Shown: piece by piece, positions 49,210 through 58,193 of the stretch
How positions within the stretch are numbered: the first letter of the stretch is position 1
Layout of the letters: every line of letters starts with the position of its first letter
Assembly (NCBI RefSeq): GCF_900107735.1
Contig: NZ_FNQV01000004.1
Span: forward strand, 1-64,000
Length of the DNA stretch: 64,000 bases
Reading direction: 5' to 3'
From: Bowdeniella nasicola
GTDB lineage: Bacteria > Actinomycetota > Actinomycetes > Actinomycetales > Actinomycetaceae
The notes under the pieces: generated by a model
Seen by the model: the letters and a program-made list of their open reading frames with translations, nothing else
Database searches by the model: none
Told to the model about the DNA's origin: nothing
Made by a program: the position numbers and the translations under genes

Positions 49210-50262
49210 ATGCGCGCACTGGTCAAAGCGGAGGCAGCCCCCGGGCTCGTCCTCAAGGACATCCCGGAGCCGAATCCGGGCCCGGGCGAAGTCAAGATTC
49301 GAGTGCTACGCGCAGGGCTGTGCGGCACCGATCTGCACATTTATAACTGGGACGACTGGGCCGCCTCGATGCTCAAGCCGCCGCTGACGATCGGCCACGA
49401 GTTCTACGGCGAGATCGTCGAGATCGGTCCGGACGTCGCCGAGGGCGATGATGGTTTGAAGGTCGGCATGGGCGTGTCCGTGGAGGGGCACGTCGTGTGT
49501 GGGCGGTGCCGCAACTGCCGCGCGGGGCGTCGTCACATGTGCATCCGCACCAACTCGATCGGCGTCAACCGCGACGGCGCGTTCGCCGATTACGTCGTCG
49601 TTCCGGCAACCAACGTGTGGGTGCAGCCGCCCGCGATCGATCCGGAGCTTGGCGCGATCTTCGACCCGCTCGGCAACGCGTTCCACACGGCGCTGCAAAC
49701 GCCCATGATCGGCGAGGATATCCTCATCACTGGCGCGGGCCCGATCGGCTGCATGGCCGCCGCGATCGCCAAGCATGCCGGGGCGCGTAACGTCGTCGTC
49801 ACCGACGTCGCCGAATTCCGCCTGGACCTCGCCCGCAAGGCCGGCGCCACCGTCGCCGTCAACGTCGCCGAACGCAGCGTGCGCGACGTCCAAAACGAGC
49901 TCGGCATGCGCGAGGGCTTCGACGTCGCGATGGAGATGAGCGGCGTGCCCTCGGCGATGGCCGACATCCTCGATAACTGCACGCACGGCGCCCGGATCGC
50001 GATGCTCGGCCTGCCGAAGGACCCCTTCCCTATCGACTGGGGCAAGGTCATCACGCACATGTTCACGATCAAGGGCGTCTACGGGCGCGACATGTTCGAC
50101 ACCTGGTACCACATGACGTTTTGCATGGAGTCCTCCGAGTCCTTCCGCGAGGCGATCCGCGGCGTCATCACGCACCGCTTCGCCGCCGAGGACTTCGAGG
50201 AGGCCTTCGCCGCCGCGGCCACCGGCACGTGCGGCAAGGTCATTATGGACTGGTCGAAATAG
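49210..50262 (+). CDS. tdh: L-threonine 3-dehydrogenase
   Basis: A 350-residue zinc-dependent medium-chain dehydrogenase that oxidises threonine to 2-amino-3-oxobutyrate with NAD+. Catalytic zinc ligands are in [15 protein letters not shown] (Cys) and [12 protein letters not shown] (His, Glu); the structural zinc site is [15 protein letters not shown]. The Rossmann motif is [20 protein letters not shown], and the C-terminus [19 protein letters not shown] is specific to Tdh rather than to other alcohol dehydrogenases. It starts 11 nt before kbl, with which it forms the Tdh-Kbl pathway. Confidence 0.93.
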   Translation: MRALVKAEAAPGLVLKDIPEPNPGPGEVKIRVLRAGLCGTDLHIYNWDDWAASMLKPPLTIGHEFYGEIVEIGPDVAEGDDGLKVGMGVSVEGHVVCGRCRNCRAGRRHMCIRTNSIGVNRDGAFADYVVVPATNVWVQPPAIDPELGAIFDPLGNAFHTALQTPMIGEDILITGAGPIGCMAAAIAKHAGARNVVVTDVAEFRLDLARKAGATVAVNVAERSVRDVQNELGMREGFDVAMEMSGVPSAMADILDNCTHGARIAMLGLPKDPFPIDWGKVITHMFTIKGVYGRDMFDTWYHMTFCMESSESFREAIRGVITHRFAAEDFEEAFAAAATGTCGKVIMDWSK

Positions 50263-50273
50263 CTAGGAGAATC

Positions 50274-51452
50274 ATGACTTTTCTTTCCGACGTCGAGGCT
50301 GAGCTCGCCGAGATCGAGGCCGCGGGGCTGACCAAGCGCGAGCGGCAGCTCACGAGCGCGCAGTCCGCTCACATCGCGACGACGAGCGGCGATGCGCTGA
50401 ACTTCTGTGCGAACAACTACCTGGGGCTCGCCGACGAGGAATCGATCGTCGCCGCCGCCAAGGACGCGCTCGAGCAGTGGGGCTTTGGCATGGCCTCGGT
50501 GCGTTTCATCTGTGGCACCCAGACGCAGCATCGCGAGCTGGAGGAATCGATCGCCGAGTTCGTCGGCACCGAGGACGCCATCTTGTTCTCCTCCTGCTTC
50601 GACGCCAACGGCGGCCTGTTCGAGGTGTTCTTCGGGCCCGAGGACGCGATCGTCTCCGATGCGCTGAACCACGCCTCCCTCATCGACGGCATCCGGCTGA
50701 CCAAGGCCAAGCGCCTGCGCTACGCGAACGCCGACATGAGCGAGCTGCGCGCCCGCCTGCAGGAGGCCAAGGACGCCGGCGCCCGCCGCATCGGCATCGT
50801 CACCGACGGCGTCTTCTCGATGGACGGCTATTACGCGCCGCTCGATGAGATCTGCGACCTGGCCGACGAGTTCGGCGCGCTCGTCATCGTCGACGACTCC
50901 CACGCCACGGGCTTCGTGGGCGAGCACGGGCGCGGCACGCACGAGCTGCTCGGCGTCATGGATCGCGTCGACATCATCACCGGCACGCTCGGTAAGGCGC
51001 TCGGCGGCGCCTCGGGTGGCTTCGTCGCGGGCCCACGCCCCGTCGTCGAGCTGCTGCGCCAGCGCGCCCGGCCCTACCTGTTTTCCAATGCCGTGGCGCC
51101 AAGCGTCGTCGCCGGATCACTGCGGGCCCTGCAGCTCGCGCGTGCGGCCGACGACGCGCGCGCCCAGCTGGAGCGCAACACCGAGCTCTTCCGCTCCCTC
51201 ATGACGGAGGCCGGCTTCGAGATTCTGCCCGGATCGCACCCGATCACGGCCGTCATGTTCTCAGGGGAGGACGGCGCCCGGCGTGCCACCGAGATCGCCG
51301 ACGCCATGCTCGAGCGCGGCGTGTACGTCATCGCCTTTTCCTTCCCCGTCGTGCCGAGGGGCCAGGCGCGCATCCGCGTCCAGCTCTCCGCGGGCCACAG
51401 CGAGGCCGACGTGCGCGCCTGCGTGCAGGCGTTCATCGAGGCTCGCGGATGA
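50274..51452 (+). CDS. kbl: Glycine C-acetyltransferase (2-amino-3-ketobutyrate CoA ligase)
   Basis: A 392-residue PLP enzyme that splits the product of Tdh with CoA into glycine and acetyl-CoA. Family features are [61 protein letters not shown] (PLP-binding Asp and His), and [17 protein letters not shown], whose Lys forms the Schiff base. ATG 50274 follows AGGAGA 8 nt after tdh; the frame open to 50121 overlaps tdh. The stop overlaps the start of the following disrupted gene (ATGA). Confidence 0.93.
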   Translation: MTFLSDVEAELAEIEAAGLTKRERQLTSAQSAHIATTSGDALNFCANNYLGLADEESIVAAAKDALEQWGFGMASVRFICGTQTQHRELEESIAEFVGTEDAILFSSCFDANGGLFEVFFGPEDAIVSDALNHASLIDGIRLTKAKRLRYANADMSELRARLQEAKDAGARRIGIVTDGVFSMDGYYAPLDEICDLADEFGALVIVDDSHATGFVGEHGRGTHELLGVMDRVDIITGTLGKALGGASGGFVAGPRPVVELLRQRARPYLFSNAVAPSVVAGSLRALQLARAADDARAQLERNTELFRSLMTEAGFEILPGSHPITAVMFSGEDGARRATEIADAMLERGVYVIAFSFPVVPRGQARIRVQLSAGHSEADVRACVQAFIEARG

Positions 51453-52127
51453 TCCTGGTGACGGGCGCGCACGGCAACGTCGGCGCGGTCGTCGCCACAT
51501 CCTTGCGCGCCGCCGGCCCTTAGCAGCCACGAGGTGCTGCCCGCGCTAAAGTTCGGGCGCGAGGCGGGGCTCAAGCACGTCGTCTTCCTCTCGCTGCAGG
51601 GCGCGGAAAAGAACCGCGTCGTGCCGCATGCCGCGATCGAGTCCTACCTGAAATCCTCCGGCATGAGTTACACGTTCGTGCGCGCATCCTTTTTCAATCA
51701 GAACCTCTCGACGACGCACCTCGCCGATATCCGCGATCGCGACGAGATCATGGTGCCCGCGGGCGGCGGCGCGATGGCCTTCGTCGACGCACAGGACGTC
51801 GGCGAGGTGGCCGCGGCCGCCCTGCTCGAACAGTACCGAAACCGCGCGTGGACCGTGACCGGGCCCGAGGCGCTGACCTATGGCGAGGTCGCCGCGATCC
51901 TTTCCGCCGCGCTCGGCCGGCCGATCCGTTATCGCCGCCCGGGCCTGCTGCGCTACTGCTGGCATGCTCGGCGCAGCATGCCGCTGCCGATGGTGGCGGT
52001 GACGGCGGCGATCTACACGACGGCGCGCCTGGGGCTAGCGGCCGGCCTCACCGACGACGTCAGGCGCGTCCTTGGGCGCGATCCGATCTCGTTTGCCGAA
52101 TTCGCGCGTCGGGAGTCGTGGACATGA
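51449..52127 (+). pseudogene. NAD(P)-binding NmrA-like protein with an internal deletion
   Basis: The frame starts at ATG 51449 with a perfect Rossmann motif, [23 protein letters not shown], and hits a stop at about 51520. The rest of the protein resumes in another frame: ALSSHEVLPALKFGREAGLK, HVVFLSLQGAEKNR, SYTFVRASFFNQNL, VGEVAAAALLEQ and TVTGPEALTYGEVAAILSAA to 52127. In NmrA-type reductases roughly 40-50 residues normally separate the two parts, so an out-of-frame deletion of about 120-150 bases is likely. Coupled to kbl by ATGA. Confidence 0.75.
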
Positions 52128-52539
52128 TCATCGCTCCGGGCGTCGCCGTCGCCACGAGCCGGCTCTACCGCACCACCTCGTGCACCTGGAGCTCATCACC
52201 CACGACGCCCACGCGCCCGGCCATACGGCGATCTGGTTGCCGGAGCCGCGCATCCTCATCGCGGGCGACATGCTGAGCGACGACGAGCTGCCGCTGCCCT
52301 TCGCGCCCGACGACGTCGACGCGTACCTGGCGGGGCTGGACGCGCTCGAGCCGTACGTCGAGCAGGCGGCGCTCATCGTGCCGGGCCATGGCAGCGTCGG
52401 CTCGGATGCGCGCGAGCGCCTCGCGGCTGACCGGCGCTATTTCGCGGCCGTGCTCGCTAGTAAGGAGCCGGACGATCCGCGCCTAGCGGATCCCGAGCAG
52501 CGGGTAGCGCTCGCCCGCCTGCAGCGCATCGTGTCCTAG
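52124..52539 (+). pseudogene. Metallo-beta-lactamase-fold hydrolase with an internal deletion
   Basis: The start (ATG 52124; IIAPGVAVATSRLYRTTS) resembles the first strand of MBL-fold hydrolases and the end, in another frame, is the last part of the fold: LITHDAHAPGHTAIWLPEPRI, LIAGDMLSDDELP, ALIVPGHGSVGS. The central section with the zinc-binding H-x-H-x-D-H motif is missing; the two parts meet near 52180. The downstream half (about 52180-52539) is intact but could not bind the metal pair. Stop shares CTAG with the convergent nuclease gene. Confidence 0.75.
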
Positions 52540-53717
52540 CCGCGCTTGGAGCACACGCACCACGTCTTGCCGCCGGGCTTGTAGCACCGCGGGCCGTTGT
52601 AGCCCGGGGGCGCCACGCCGTGCGGGTAGCAGCCGCCCGTCACCTTCGGCGGCGTCTTTTTGGGAGCAGGCTTCGGCGCCGGAGCCTTCTTCGGCGCGGG
52701 CGCTTTCTTCGGCGCCGGCTTCGGAGCCTTTTTCGCTTCGGCCTTTCGCTTCTCCTCGGCCCGACGGTTGTCCTCCGCCCGCTTCGCTTCTTCGGCCCGC
52801 TTCGCTTCTTCGGCCCGCTTCGCTTCTTCGGCCCGCTTCGCTTCTTCGGCCTTGCGCGCTTCTTCGGCCTTTCGCTCTGCCTCAGCGCGCTCCGCTGCCT
52901 CCCGAGCCTGCTCTGCCCGCATCGCTTCTTCCTTGGCGGCGTCGAGGGCCTGATCGAAGCGCTGCGCGTCGCGCTGCGCCGGCTCCAAGACCTCACTGCG
53001 CGCCTTGCGCACCAGGCTCGCGTGGTAACTGCGCGCCCACTCGTTAGCGAACAACGCATTGCGGTGCGACGTCGCGCCATCGAGCGCCTCATAGGCCGCG
53101 AGGATGGCCGCGAGCGCCGCCGCGTTGTGGCCGCTCGTCGTCACATCCTGTTCCAGCTCGCCGCTGAGCTGCGATGCGATCGGCTGCTGGGACATCACCG
53201 CCGTCGCGAGGGCTGCGATGGTGCAGTCGCGCGCCGGGTCGAACACACCGCGCTGCTGCGCCTGAGCTTCGTCGGCGGCCGCCTTGACGTCGGCATAGAA
53301 CTTACGATTTTGGCCGAAAACGACGGGAATGCCGAAGCCCTCGCGCGCGATTTCGGCGTTGATGAGCTGGTCCCCGACGAACACTCCCGCGAGCCGGCGC
53401 CCGAACCGATCATCGCGCTCGACGTCGTATTCGAGTCGCAGCGCCGTGCCAGCCGGGAGCTTCTTGCGCAAGAACTCGGTTGCCTCCGGACCCATACACT
53501 GCACCTCCTTGTCGGGGTGCTTGGTCTCCGGACTGTCGACGTTCAGCAGCCGCACGGTATACGTGCTGAAGCCTTCCTTCACGACGATCGTGTCGCCGTC
53601 GACGACGTGTTTGACGGCGGGCTGGGCGTTCGCCGCTTGGACGGCGATGAGGCCACCACTGGTGGCGACCCCGATGGCGACGAGGCCGGCAAGGATTTTG
53701 GTGCGGGCGAGGGCCAT
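52536..53717 (-). CDS. Secreted thermonuclease-like (SNase) protein with a charged repeat stalk
   Basis: A 393-residue exported nuclease. After a signal peptide (to about residue 32), the staphylococcal-nuclease fold spans about 34-165 with DGDT (40-43), VRLLNVDSPET (Arg56, Asp61, Glu64) and DDRFGRRLAGV (Arg107), so the catalytic Arg/Glu/Arg set is present. A helical region follows, then about 60 residues of E-E-A-K-R-A repeats (charged single helix or coiled coil), a Lys/Pro/Ala-rich stretch, and a C-terminal Cys-rich end (GGCYPHGVAPPGYNGPRCY and WCVCSKRG). It probably degrades extracellular DNA or RNA. ATG 53717 follows GGAG. Confidence 0.87.
   Translation of the reverse strand: MALARTKILAGLVAIGVATSGGLIAVQAANAQPAVKHVVDGDTIVVKEGFSTYTVRLLNVDSPETKHPDKEVQCMGPEATEFLRKKLPAGTALRLEYDVERDDRFGRRLAGVFVGDQLINAEIAREGFGIPVVFGQNRKFYADVKAAADEAQAQQRGVFDPARDCTIAALATAVMSQQPIASQLSGELEQDVTTSGHNAAALAAILAAYEALDGATSHRNALFANEWARSYHASLVRKARSEVLEPAQRDAQRFDQALDAAKEEAMRAEQAREAAERAEAERKAEEARKAEEAKRAEEAKRAEEAKRAEEAKRAEDNRRAEEKRKAEAKKAPKPAPKKAPAPKKAPAPKPAPKKTPPKVTGGCYPHGVAPPGYNGPRCYKPGGKTWCVCSKRG
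52779..52870 (-). repeat. 18-bp tandem repeat coding the EEAKRA stalk
   Basis: Five nearly identical 18-bp units in the nuclease gene, each encoding Glu-Glu-Ala-Lys-Arg-Ala. Identity between units is high, which suggests recent expansion. Confidence 0.85.
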
Positions 53718-53797
53718 GTATCACTCCTGGTGTTGTCACCGTCATTTTGGCACCGTTTTTTCAGCGGTTTCGCCAATCGAGATGAGGCGGGGAGCGT

Positions 53798-53824
53798 AAA
53801 AAAGGCCCGGCAGTAATGCCGGGC
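53798..53824 (-). terminator. Rho-independent terminator of the DUF222/HNH gene
   Basis: On the minus strand GCCCGGCA, a 4-nt loop, TGCCGGGC, followed by C and TTTTTT (53803-53798). It lies 33 bp after the HNH stop and before the nuclease gene. A second GC hairpin (CCCCGCC...GGCGGGG) lies between them. Confidence 0.85.
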
Positions 53825-53856
53825 AGGCGAGACGCCCCGCCATAGGGGGCGGGGTG

Positions 53857-55068
53857 TTACGCCGATGCTTTCGGTGGTGGGATCTTGGGCCGGAAGCGTT
53901 CGTGGAACCGGGGGCGTCGCTGCGGGTCGATCCGGGAGGGCGGAATGGCGGCGGGAATGCCGTCGATGAGCTTGATGCACCACCCGGTGTCGTCGTCGAA
54001 TGTGTTTTCAAACTCGGGGTGGTGCCGCGTGCACAGCAGGCACATGTTCTCGGCCGTCGTCGGTCCCCCATCGGACCATTTCACGATGTGGTGGCCGTCG
54101 CACAGCTCCGCCCGGACGTGACACCACGGGACGACGCAGCCGCCGTCGCGCGCTGTGAGGCGATGCCGCAGGCTCGGGCCCATAAGCCGCGCCGTCGGGT
54201 CCTCGGCGATTGCGGAGTTCGTCGGCGCGGGGCTGGCCGATGCGGTGTTCGAGTCCATGGGCGCGGAGTTGGCTGGCGCGGGGCTGGGCGGCGCGGCCCT
54301 GGCCGGCGCGGCGCTGGCGAGGGAGACGAGGGCGTCGAGAGTGCGGGTCGCCTCCCCCGCTACCGGTTGGCGGCGAGCACGTGCCTTGCGCAGCAACCGG
54401 TTGGATTCGCGGTCGAGCCAGCGCATGACAGCTGCGGCGTGGCGGCCGGGCAGGTGCCCCCTAATGTCGTATCCGTTGACGTTGTCGCCGATGAAGACGA
54501 GGAAGCGCTTGGCTTCGGACGCCTTGCGGATGGCGTCATCCTGCTCGGCGCGGGTGCGCGCGCCCTGCAGATCGATCTCGTCCTTGAAGGCGCGGCAGCG
54601 GCGTTTGAATGCCGCGGGCATAGAGAACTCCGCGTCGTTGAGGAGTACGCGCGTGGCCTCGGCGGTAGCGTCGTCGGTGAGGAAGGGCCGCAGTTCCTCG
54701 AGCGTTTGACAGATTGTTGCCGCGTTGGGCTCGGAGATGCGGCCGGTGGCCTGCGCGGTGAGGACCTCGGGATGGTTGGCGTGCCGGCGCGACTTCTTCA
54801 CGATCGAATCCGCGAGCTTCGTGGGCAGCTTGCGCACCTCGGAGATGATGGCCGACGTCGTACGGCCGCGTTGACCGCGCCGCGAGCGATCGACCTGCGC
54901 GATGAGGCGAGTAACGGTCACGGACAGGTGCGCGGTGACGGCCTCGAGGGTTTTGAGGGCTTCGACCGCTTCGTCGCGGTTTTTGGCGATGACCCCGTGC
55001 TGGGAGGCGCGGGCATGCAGGGAGCGGAGAACGTCGAGCTCGGCTTCGGTGAGTGCGCCGTGTGACAT
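53857..55068 (-). CDS. DUF222/HNH endonuclease domain protein
   Basis: A 403-residue protein of the family with an N-terminal DUF222 helical domain and a C-terminal HNH nuclease domain. The HNH core is RDGGCVVPWCHVRAELCDGHHIVKWSDGGPTTAENMCLLCTRHH, with zinc-type Cys pairs, the H-H catalytic pair and the Asn. A Pro/Ala-rich linker (about residues 255-290) separates the domains. This family is common in actinobacteria, frequently in many copies, and some members sit in mobile introns or 13E12 repeats. The function is not known. It has its own terminator. Confidence 0.85.
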   Translation of the reverse strand: MSHGALTEAELDVLRSLHARASQHGVIAKNRDEAVEALKTLEAVTAHLSVTVTRLIAQVDRSRRGQRGRTTSAIISEVRKLPTKLADSIVKKSRRHANHPEVLTAQATGRISEPNAATICQTLEELRPFLTDDATAEATRVLLNDAEFSMPAAFKRRCRAFKDEIDLQGARTRAEQDDAIRKASEAKRFLVFIGDNVNGYDIRGHLPGRHAAAVMRWLDRESNRLLRKARARRQPVAGEATRTLDALVSLASAAPARAAPPSPAPANSAPMDSNTASASPAPTNSAIAEDPTARLMGPSLRHRLTARDGGCVVPWCHVRAELCDGHHIVKWSDGGPTTAENMCLLCTRHHPEFENTFDDDTGWCIKLIDGIPAAIPPSRIDPQRRPRFHERFRPKIPPPKASA

Positions 55069-55150
55069 GTGTGCCTCCTTCCTGCTGGGTGGTCCCAGTC
55101 AACCCCGGTCTGGGGCGGCGCGCTAGGGGGTAGGCAAACCTGTGGATAAC

Positions 55151-55191
55151 ACAAAACCGTGGCCAGCCGGAATCTCCGACTGGCCACGGTT
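55151..55191 (-). terminator. Rho-independent terminator of the catalase gene
   Basis: A perfect 12-bp inverted repeat (AACCGTGGCCAG and CTGGCCACGGTT) around a 13-nt loop, starting 9 bp after the catalase stop; TTTTG follows the stem on the minus strand. Confidence 0.82.
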
Positions 55192-55199
55192 AGTGGGGA

Positions 55200-56765
55200 T
55201 TAATCGTCGCTAGCGTGCGTCTTTTCGCCCGCGACCTCGCCCTGATCGGCGTGGGCCTGGGCATCATCCGGGGCGCCACCGGGCAGCGGATCGGCGTTGC
55301 CGCCGGACTCGTGGAACTCGCGGATGCGTCGACCGATGTCGCCATCGATCTGCGTCCAGTACCAGTAGACGCGCTCGCGGACTTCGTCGGTGAGGTCACC
55401 GATGATGCCGCCGACGGTCTCGACGAGGCGAGCACGCTGCTCGTCGTCCATGACCTCGCGAACGAGGATGCCGGGCTGGGTGAAGTCGTCGTCATCCTCG
55501 CGCAGCGTGTAGGCCTGGCGAACGAATTCGCCGTCGGCCTCCCACCCGTTGTCAACGACGCCTTCGAAGTCCGCGTAGCTGTGGCCCTTGGAGTTCGGGA
55601 CGTAGGTGGCGCGGTCATCGCTCTGGTCGAAGTTCATGTTGCCGTCGAAGGCGTAGACGTTGACCTCGGTCTTCGGCCGGTTGACGGGTAGCTGGTGGAA
55701 GTTCGTGCCGATGCGGGCGCGGTGGGCGTCCGGGTAGGCGAAGACGCGGCCAAGCAGCATCTTGTCGGGCGAGAATCCGATGCCGGGAACGAGGTTAGAC
55801 GGCGAGAAGGCCGCCTGCTCGATCTGGGCGAAGTGGTTCCTCGGGTTCTCGTTCAGTTCGAACTCGCCGACCTCGATCAGCGGGTAGTCCGCGTGCGGCC
55901 AGGTCTTCGTGAGGTCGAAGGGGTTGATGCGGTAGGTCTTGGCCTCCTCATAGGGCATGACCTGGACCGAGAGCTTCCAGCGGGGGAAGTCGCCGCGCTC
56001 AATGGCTTCGAACAGATCGCGACGGTGGAAGTCGGCGTCTTCACCGGCGATGCGGGTGGCTTCGGCGGATTCGACATTCTCGACGCCCTGCTGGGTGTGG
56101 AAGTGGTACTTGACCCAGAAGCGCTCTCCGGCCTCATTGACCCACATGTAGGTGTGGGAGGAGTAGCCGTTCATGTTGCGCCACGTCTTGGGCAGGCCGC
56201 GGTCGCCCATGAGGTAGGTGACCTGATGCGCCGATTCGGGGTTGAGCGTCCAGAAATCCCACTGCATGTCCTGATCGCGCAGGCCGGAGGCCGGCAGGCG
56301 CCTTTGGGAACGAATGAAATGCGGGAACTTCATGGGGTCGCGAACGAAGAAGATCGGCGTGTTGTTGCCGACCATGTCGTAGTTGCCCTCGTCGGTGTAG
56401 AACTTCAGAGCAAAGCCGCGCACGTCTCGCCAGGTGTCGGGCGAACCGAGCTCGCCGGCGACCGTCGAGAAGCGGGCAAGCATCTTGCACGAGGCGCCCG
56501 GCTGAAACAGGCTCGCCTTCGTGTATTGCGAAACATCGCTCGTCGTCCGCCAGGTACCGAACGCGCCGGAACCCTTGGCGTGGGGCTTGCGTTCTGGAGT
56601 GTTTTCGCGGTTGAAGTGGGCGAGCGTGTCAACGAGATGGAAATCGTGCAGCAGGATCGGGCCATCGGGCGAAACCGTCAGGGAGTTACGGTCCGAGTCT
56701 GCGGGGGCTCCATTGAAGTGTGTGGAACCGTCGGGCCGGATGGAGGCATCGGGCATATCAGACAT
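55200..56765 (-). CDS. katA: Monofunctional haem catalase
   Basis: A 521-residue enzyme dismutating H2O2. The distal His is His62 in [13 protein letters not shown] (the family usually has ERVVHAKG), the distal Asn is in [16 protein letters not shown], and the proximal Tyr is in [15 protein letters not shown]. The NADPH-type C-terminal helices and an acidic disordered tail are present. ATG 56765 is chosen over 56783 because GGAAGGA lies just before it. An inverted repeat (56802-56818) lies upstream. It ends at its own terminator. Confidence 0.93.
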   Translation of the reverse strand: MSDMPDASIRPDGSTHFNGAPADSDRNSLTVSPDGPILLHDFHLVDTLAHFNRENTPERKPHAKGSGAFGTWRTTSDVSQYTKASLFQPGASCKMLARFSTVAGELGSPDTWRDVRGFALKFYTDEGNYDMVGNNTPIFFVRDPMKFPHFIRSQRRLPASGLRDQDMQWDFWTLNPESAHQVTYLMGDRGLPKTWRNMNGYSSHTYMWVNEAGERFWVKYHFHTQQGVENVESAEATRIAGEDADFHRRDLFEAIERGDFPRWKLSVQVMPYEEAKTYRINPFDLTKTWPHADYPLIEVGEFELNENPRNHFAQIEQAAFSPSNLVPGIGFSPDKMLLGRVFAYPDAHRARIGTNFHQLPVNRPKTEVNVYAFDGNMNFDQSDDRATYVPNSKGHSYADFEGVVDNGWEADGEFVRQAYTLREDDDDFTQPGILVREVMDDEQRARLVETVGGIIGDLTDEVRERVYWYWTQIDGDIGRRIREFHESGGNADPLPGGAPDDAQAHADQGEVAGEKTHASDD

Positions 56766-56801
56766 AGCGTGTCCTTCCGTCATGGCAGCAACATCACCGC
56801 C

Positions 56802-56818
56802 GTTACGTCTACCGTAAC
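56802..56818 (-). promoter_or_regulatory. Inverted repeat upstream of katA
   Basis: GTTACG, 5 nt, CGTAAC, about 40-50 bp upstream of the katA ATG. Possible operator for a peroxide or iron regulator; the identity of the protein is not evident. Confidence 0.4.
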
Positions 56819-56845
56819 CGCCTTGTCAGGAATCTGCTTGAGATG

Positions 56846-57946
56846 TCACCCTCGGTCTCGGTGGCCGGGCGGAATGCCCCGTCCGTGGCCCTTTCCGGGC
56901 TTCACGACCTCATCCGGGTCCTCCGGCGCCGGGACGAAGGGCTTCACGACCTCGTCGCTGCCGTCCTCTGGCTCGGGAGCCAGCTCTGGCGATGGGGTCG
57001 GCGTCGGGGTTGGCTTAGGCGGCGCGGTTGGCTTAGGTGGCGGGGTCGGCTTCGGAGCAGGCTCGGTTTCACTCGGCTCCGGGCTCGGTTTGGGAGCGAG
57101 GGTCGGTTTGGGTGTCACCGGGCGCGGTTTTTCGATGGGCGGTTGCTTCGCCGGGGGATCCGTGACGAGATCCGGTTCAACCTCGACATCCGGAACGGTA
57201 GCTGCCGCTTCCGCCAGCCGCTTCTTGGCGGGCGCGACATAGGAGTTCCAGTATTCGCGTTTGAGTTCGTCGACGTAGCGCTCCGACCACGTCGAGCGCA
57301 GCACCATGTTTCGATTGCCCTTGGCTGCGCCGATGTTCTCCCAGGTATGAATGAGGCTCCGCACGTCGGCTGTCATCGCGAGCACATCATCGCGCTGGTA
57401 GGCGCCCGGCGGCTGCTCGGTGAGACGGGCCGGGAGTTTGGCGCTTCGAACCTCGGCCGCCAGTGTGCACGTCACGCTCGGGTCAAATAGTCCGAGCTTG
57501 GCGGCCCGCGCATGGATGGCGCCCGATTCGATCGCGGAATAGAACCGGTCGGGCGAATCCAGCGCGATCGGCACGGCAAACCCGGCCCGAGCAAGCTCGG
57601 CGTTAATGAGGACCCCGTTGCGGTAGACGCCGGCAATGCTGCGGCCGTGGCTATCGCGGGCGGCGGCGTCGATCATAATGGGAGTTCCCGCGGGCAGGAG
57701 TTCGCGCAGGAAGCTCACCGCTTCCTTGCCAAGGCACTGGGGAACCGTCGACTCCGAGCCAGAATCCGGGGTGTCGAGGTTCGCGAGTCGAACCTCGTAT
57801 TCGCGAAAACCCTGCGCGACGACGATGGTATCCGCGTCGATGACTTCAGCGACGACGGGCTGAGCCGTCAGCTGAAAAATCCCGGCCCCAATGGCCAGGA
57901 CACCGGCGGCGACGAATGCCGCGCAACGGAAACCAACGGACTCCAT
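56846..57946 (-). CDS. Second secreted SNase-like protein, paralogue with a changed active site
   Basis: A 366-residue relative of the 52536-53717 protein: signal or anchor helix (CAAFVAAGVLAIGAGIFQL), an SNase-like domain with VRLANLDTPDS and RDSHGRSIAGVY, and a long Pro/Thr/Glu-rich tail (KPTPPPKPTAPPKPTPTP). The catalytic Arg positions (53 and 102) remain, but the Glu that acts as general base in SNase is Asp61 here, so activity may be low or altered. There is no Cys-rich end. It lies 80 bp upstream of katA in the same direction. ATG 57946. Confidence 0.8.
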   Translation of the reverse strand: MESVGFRCAAFVAAGVLAIGAGIFQLTAQPVVAEVIDADTIVVAQGFREYEVRLANLDTPDSGSESTVPQCLGKEAVSFLRELLPAGTPIMIDAAARDSHGRSIAGVYRNGVLINAELARAGFAVPIALDSPDRFYSAIESGAIHARAAKLGLFDPSVTCTLAAEVRSAKLPARLTEQPPGAYQRDDVLAMTADVRSLIHTWENIGAAKGNRNMVLRSTWSERYVDELKREYWNSYVAPAKKRLAEAAATVPDVEVEPDLVTDPPAKQPPIEKPRPVTPKPTLAPKPSPEPSETEPAPKPTPPPKPTAPPKPTPTPTPSPELAPEPEDGSDEVVKPFVPAPEDPDEVVKPGKGHGRGIPPGHRDRG

Positions 57947-58193
57947 GAACCTCGAACTTATCTAGCGCAGTAACACCCCCGCGCTCTTATCATAAACGCG
58001 CGCGGAAGCGAAACCCAGAACCGTGACAGTTTCGAGACCTGAATAGGGGCTTCCCCTGACTTCCGACTGATGCTGCTTGCGCTCGTCTACGACCGAAGAA
58101 GGACTGCTGTTACCCGCACTTTCATGCGCCCGTCCGATCCGGTTTGGGTGCGTTCTTGCCACGATAAAGATGTCAGGAACATCAGGAGGGGAA

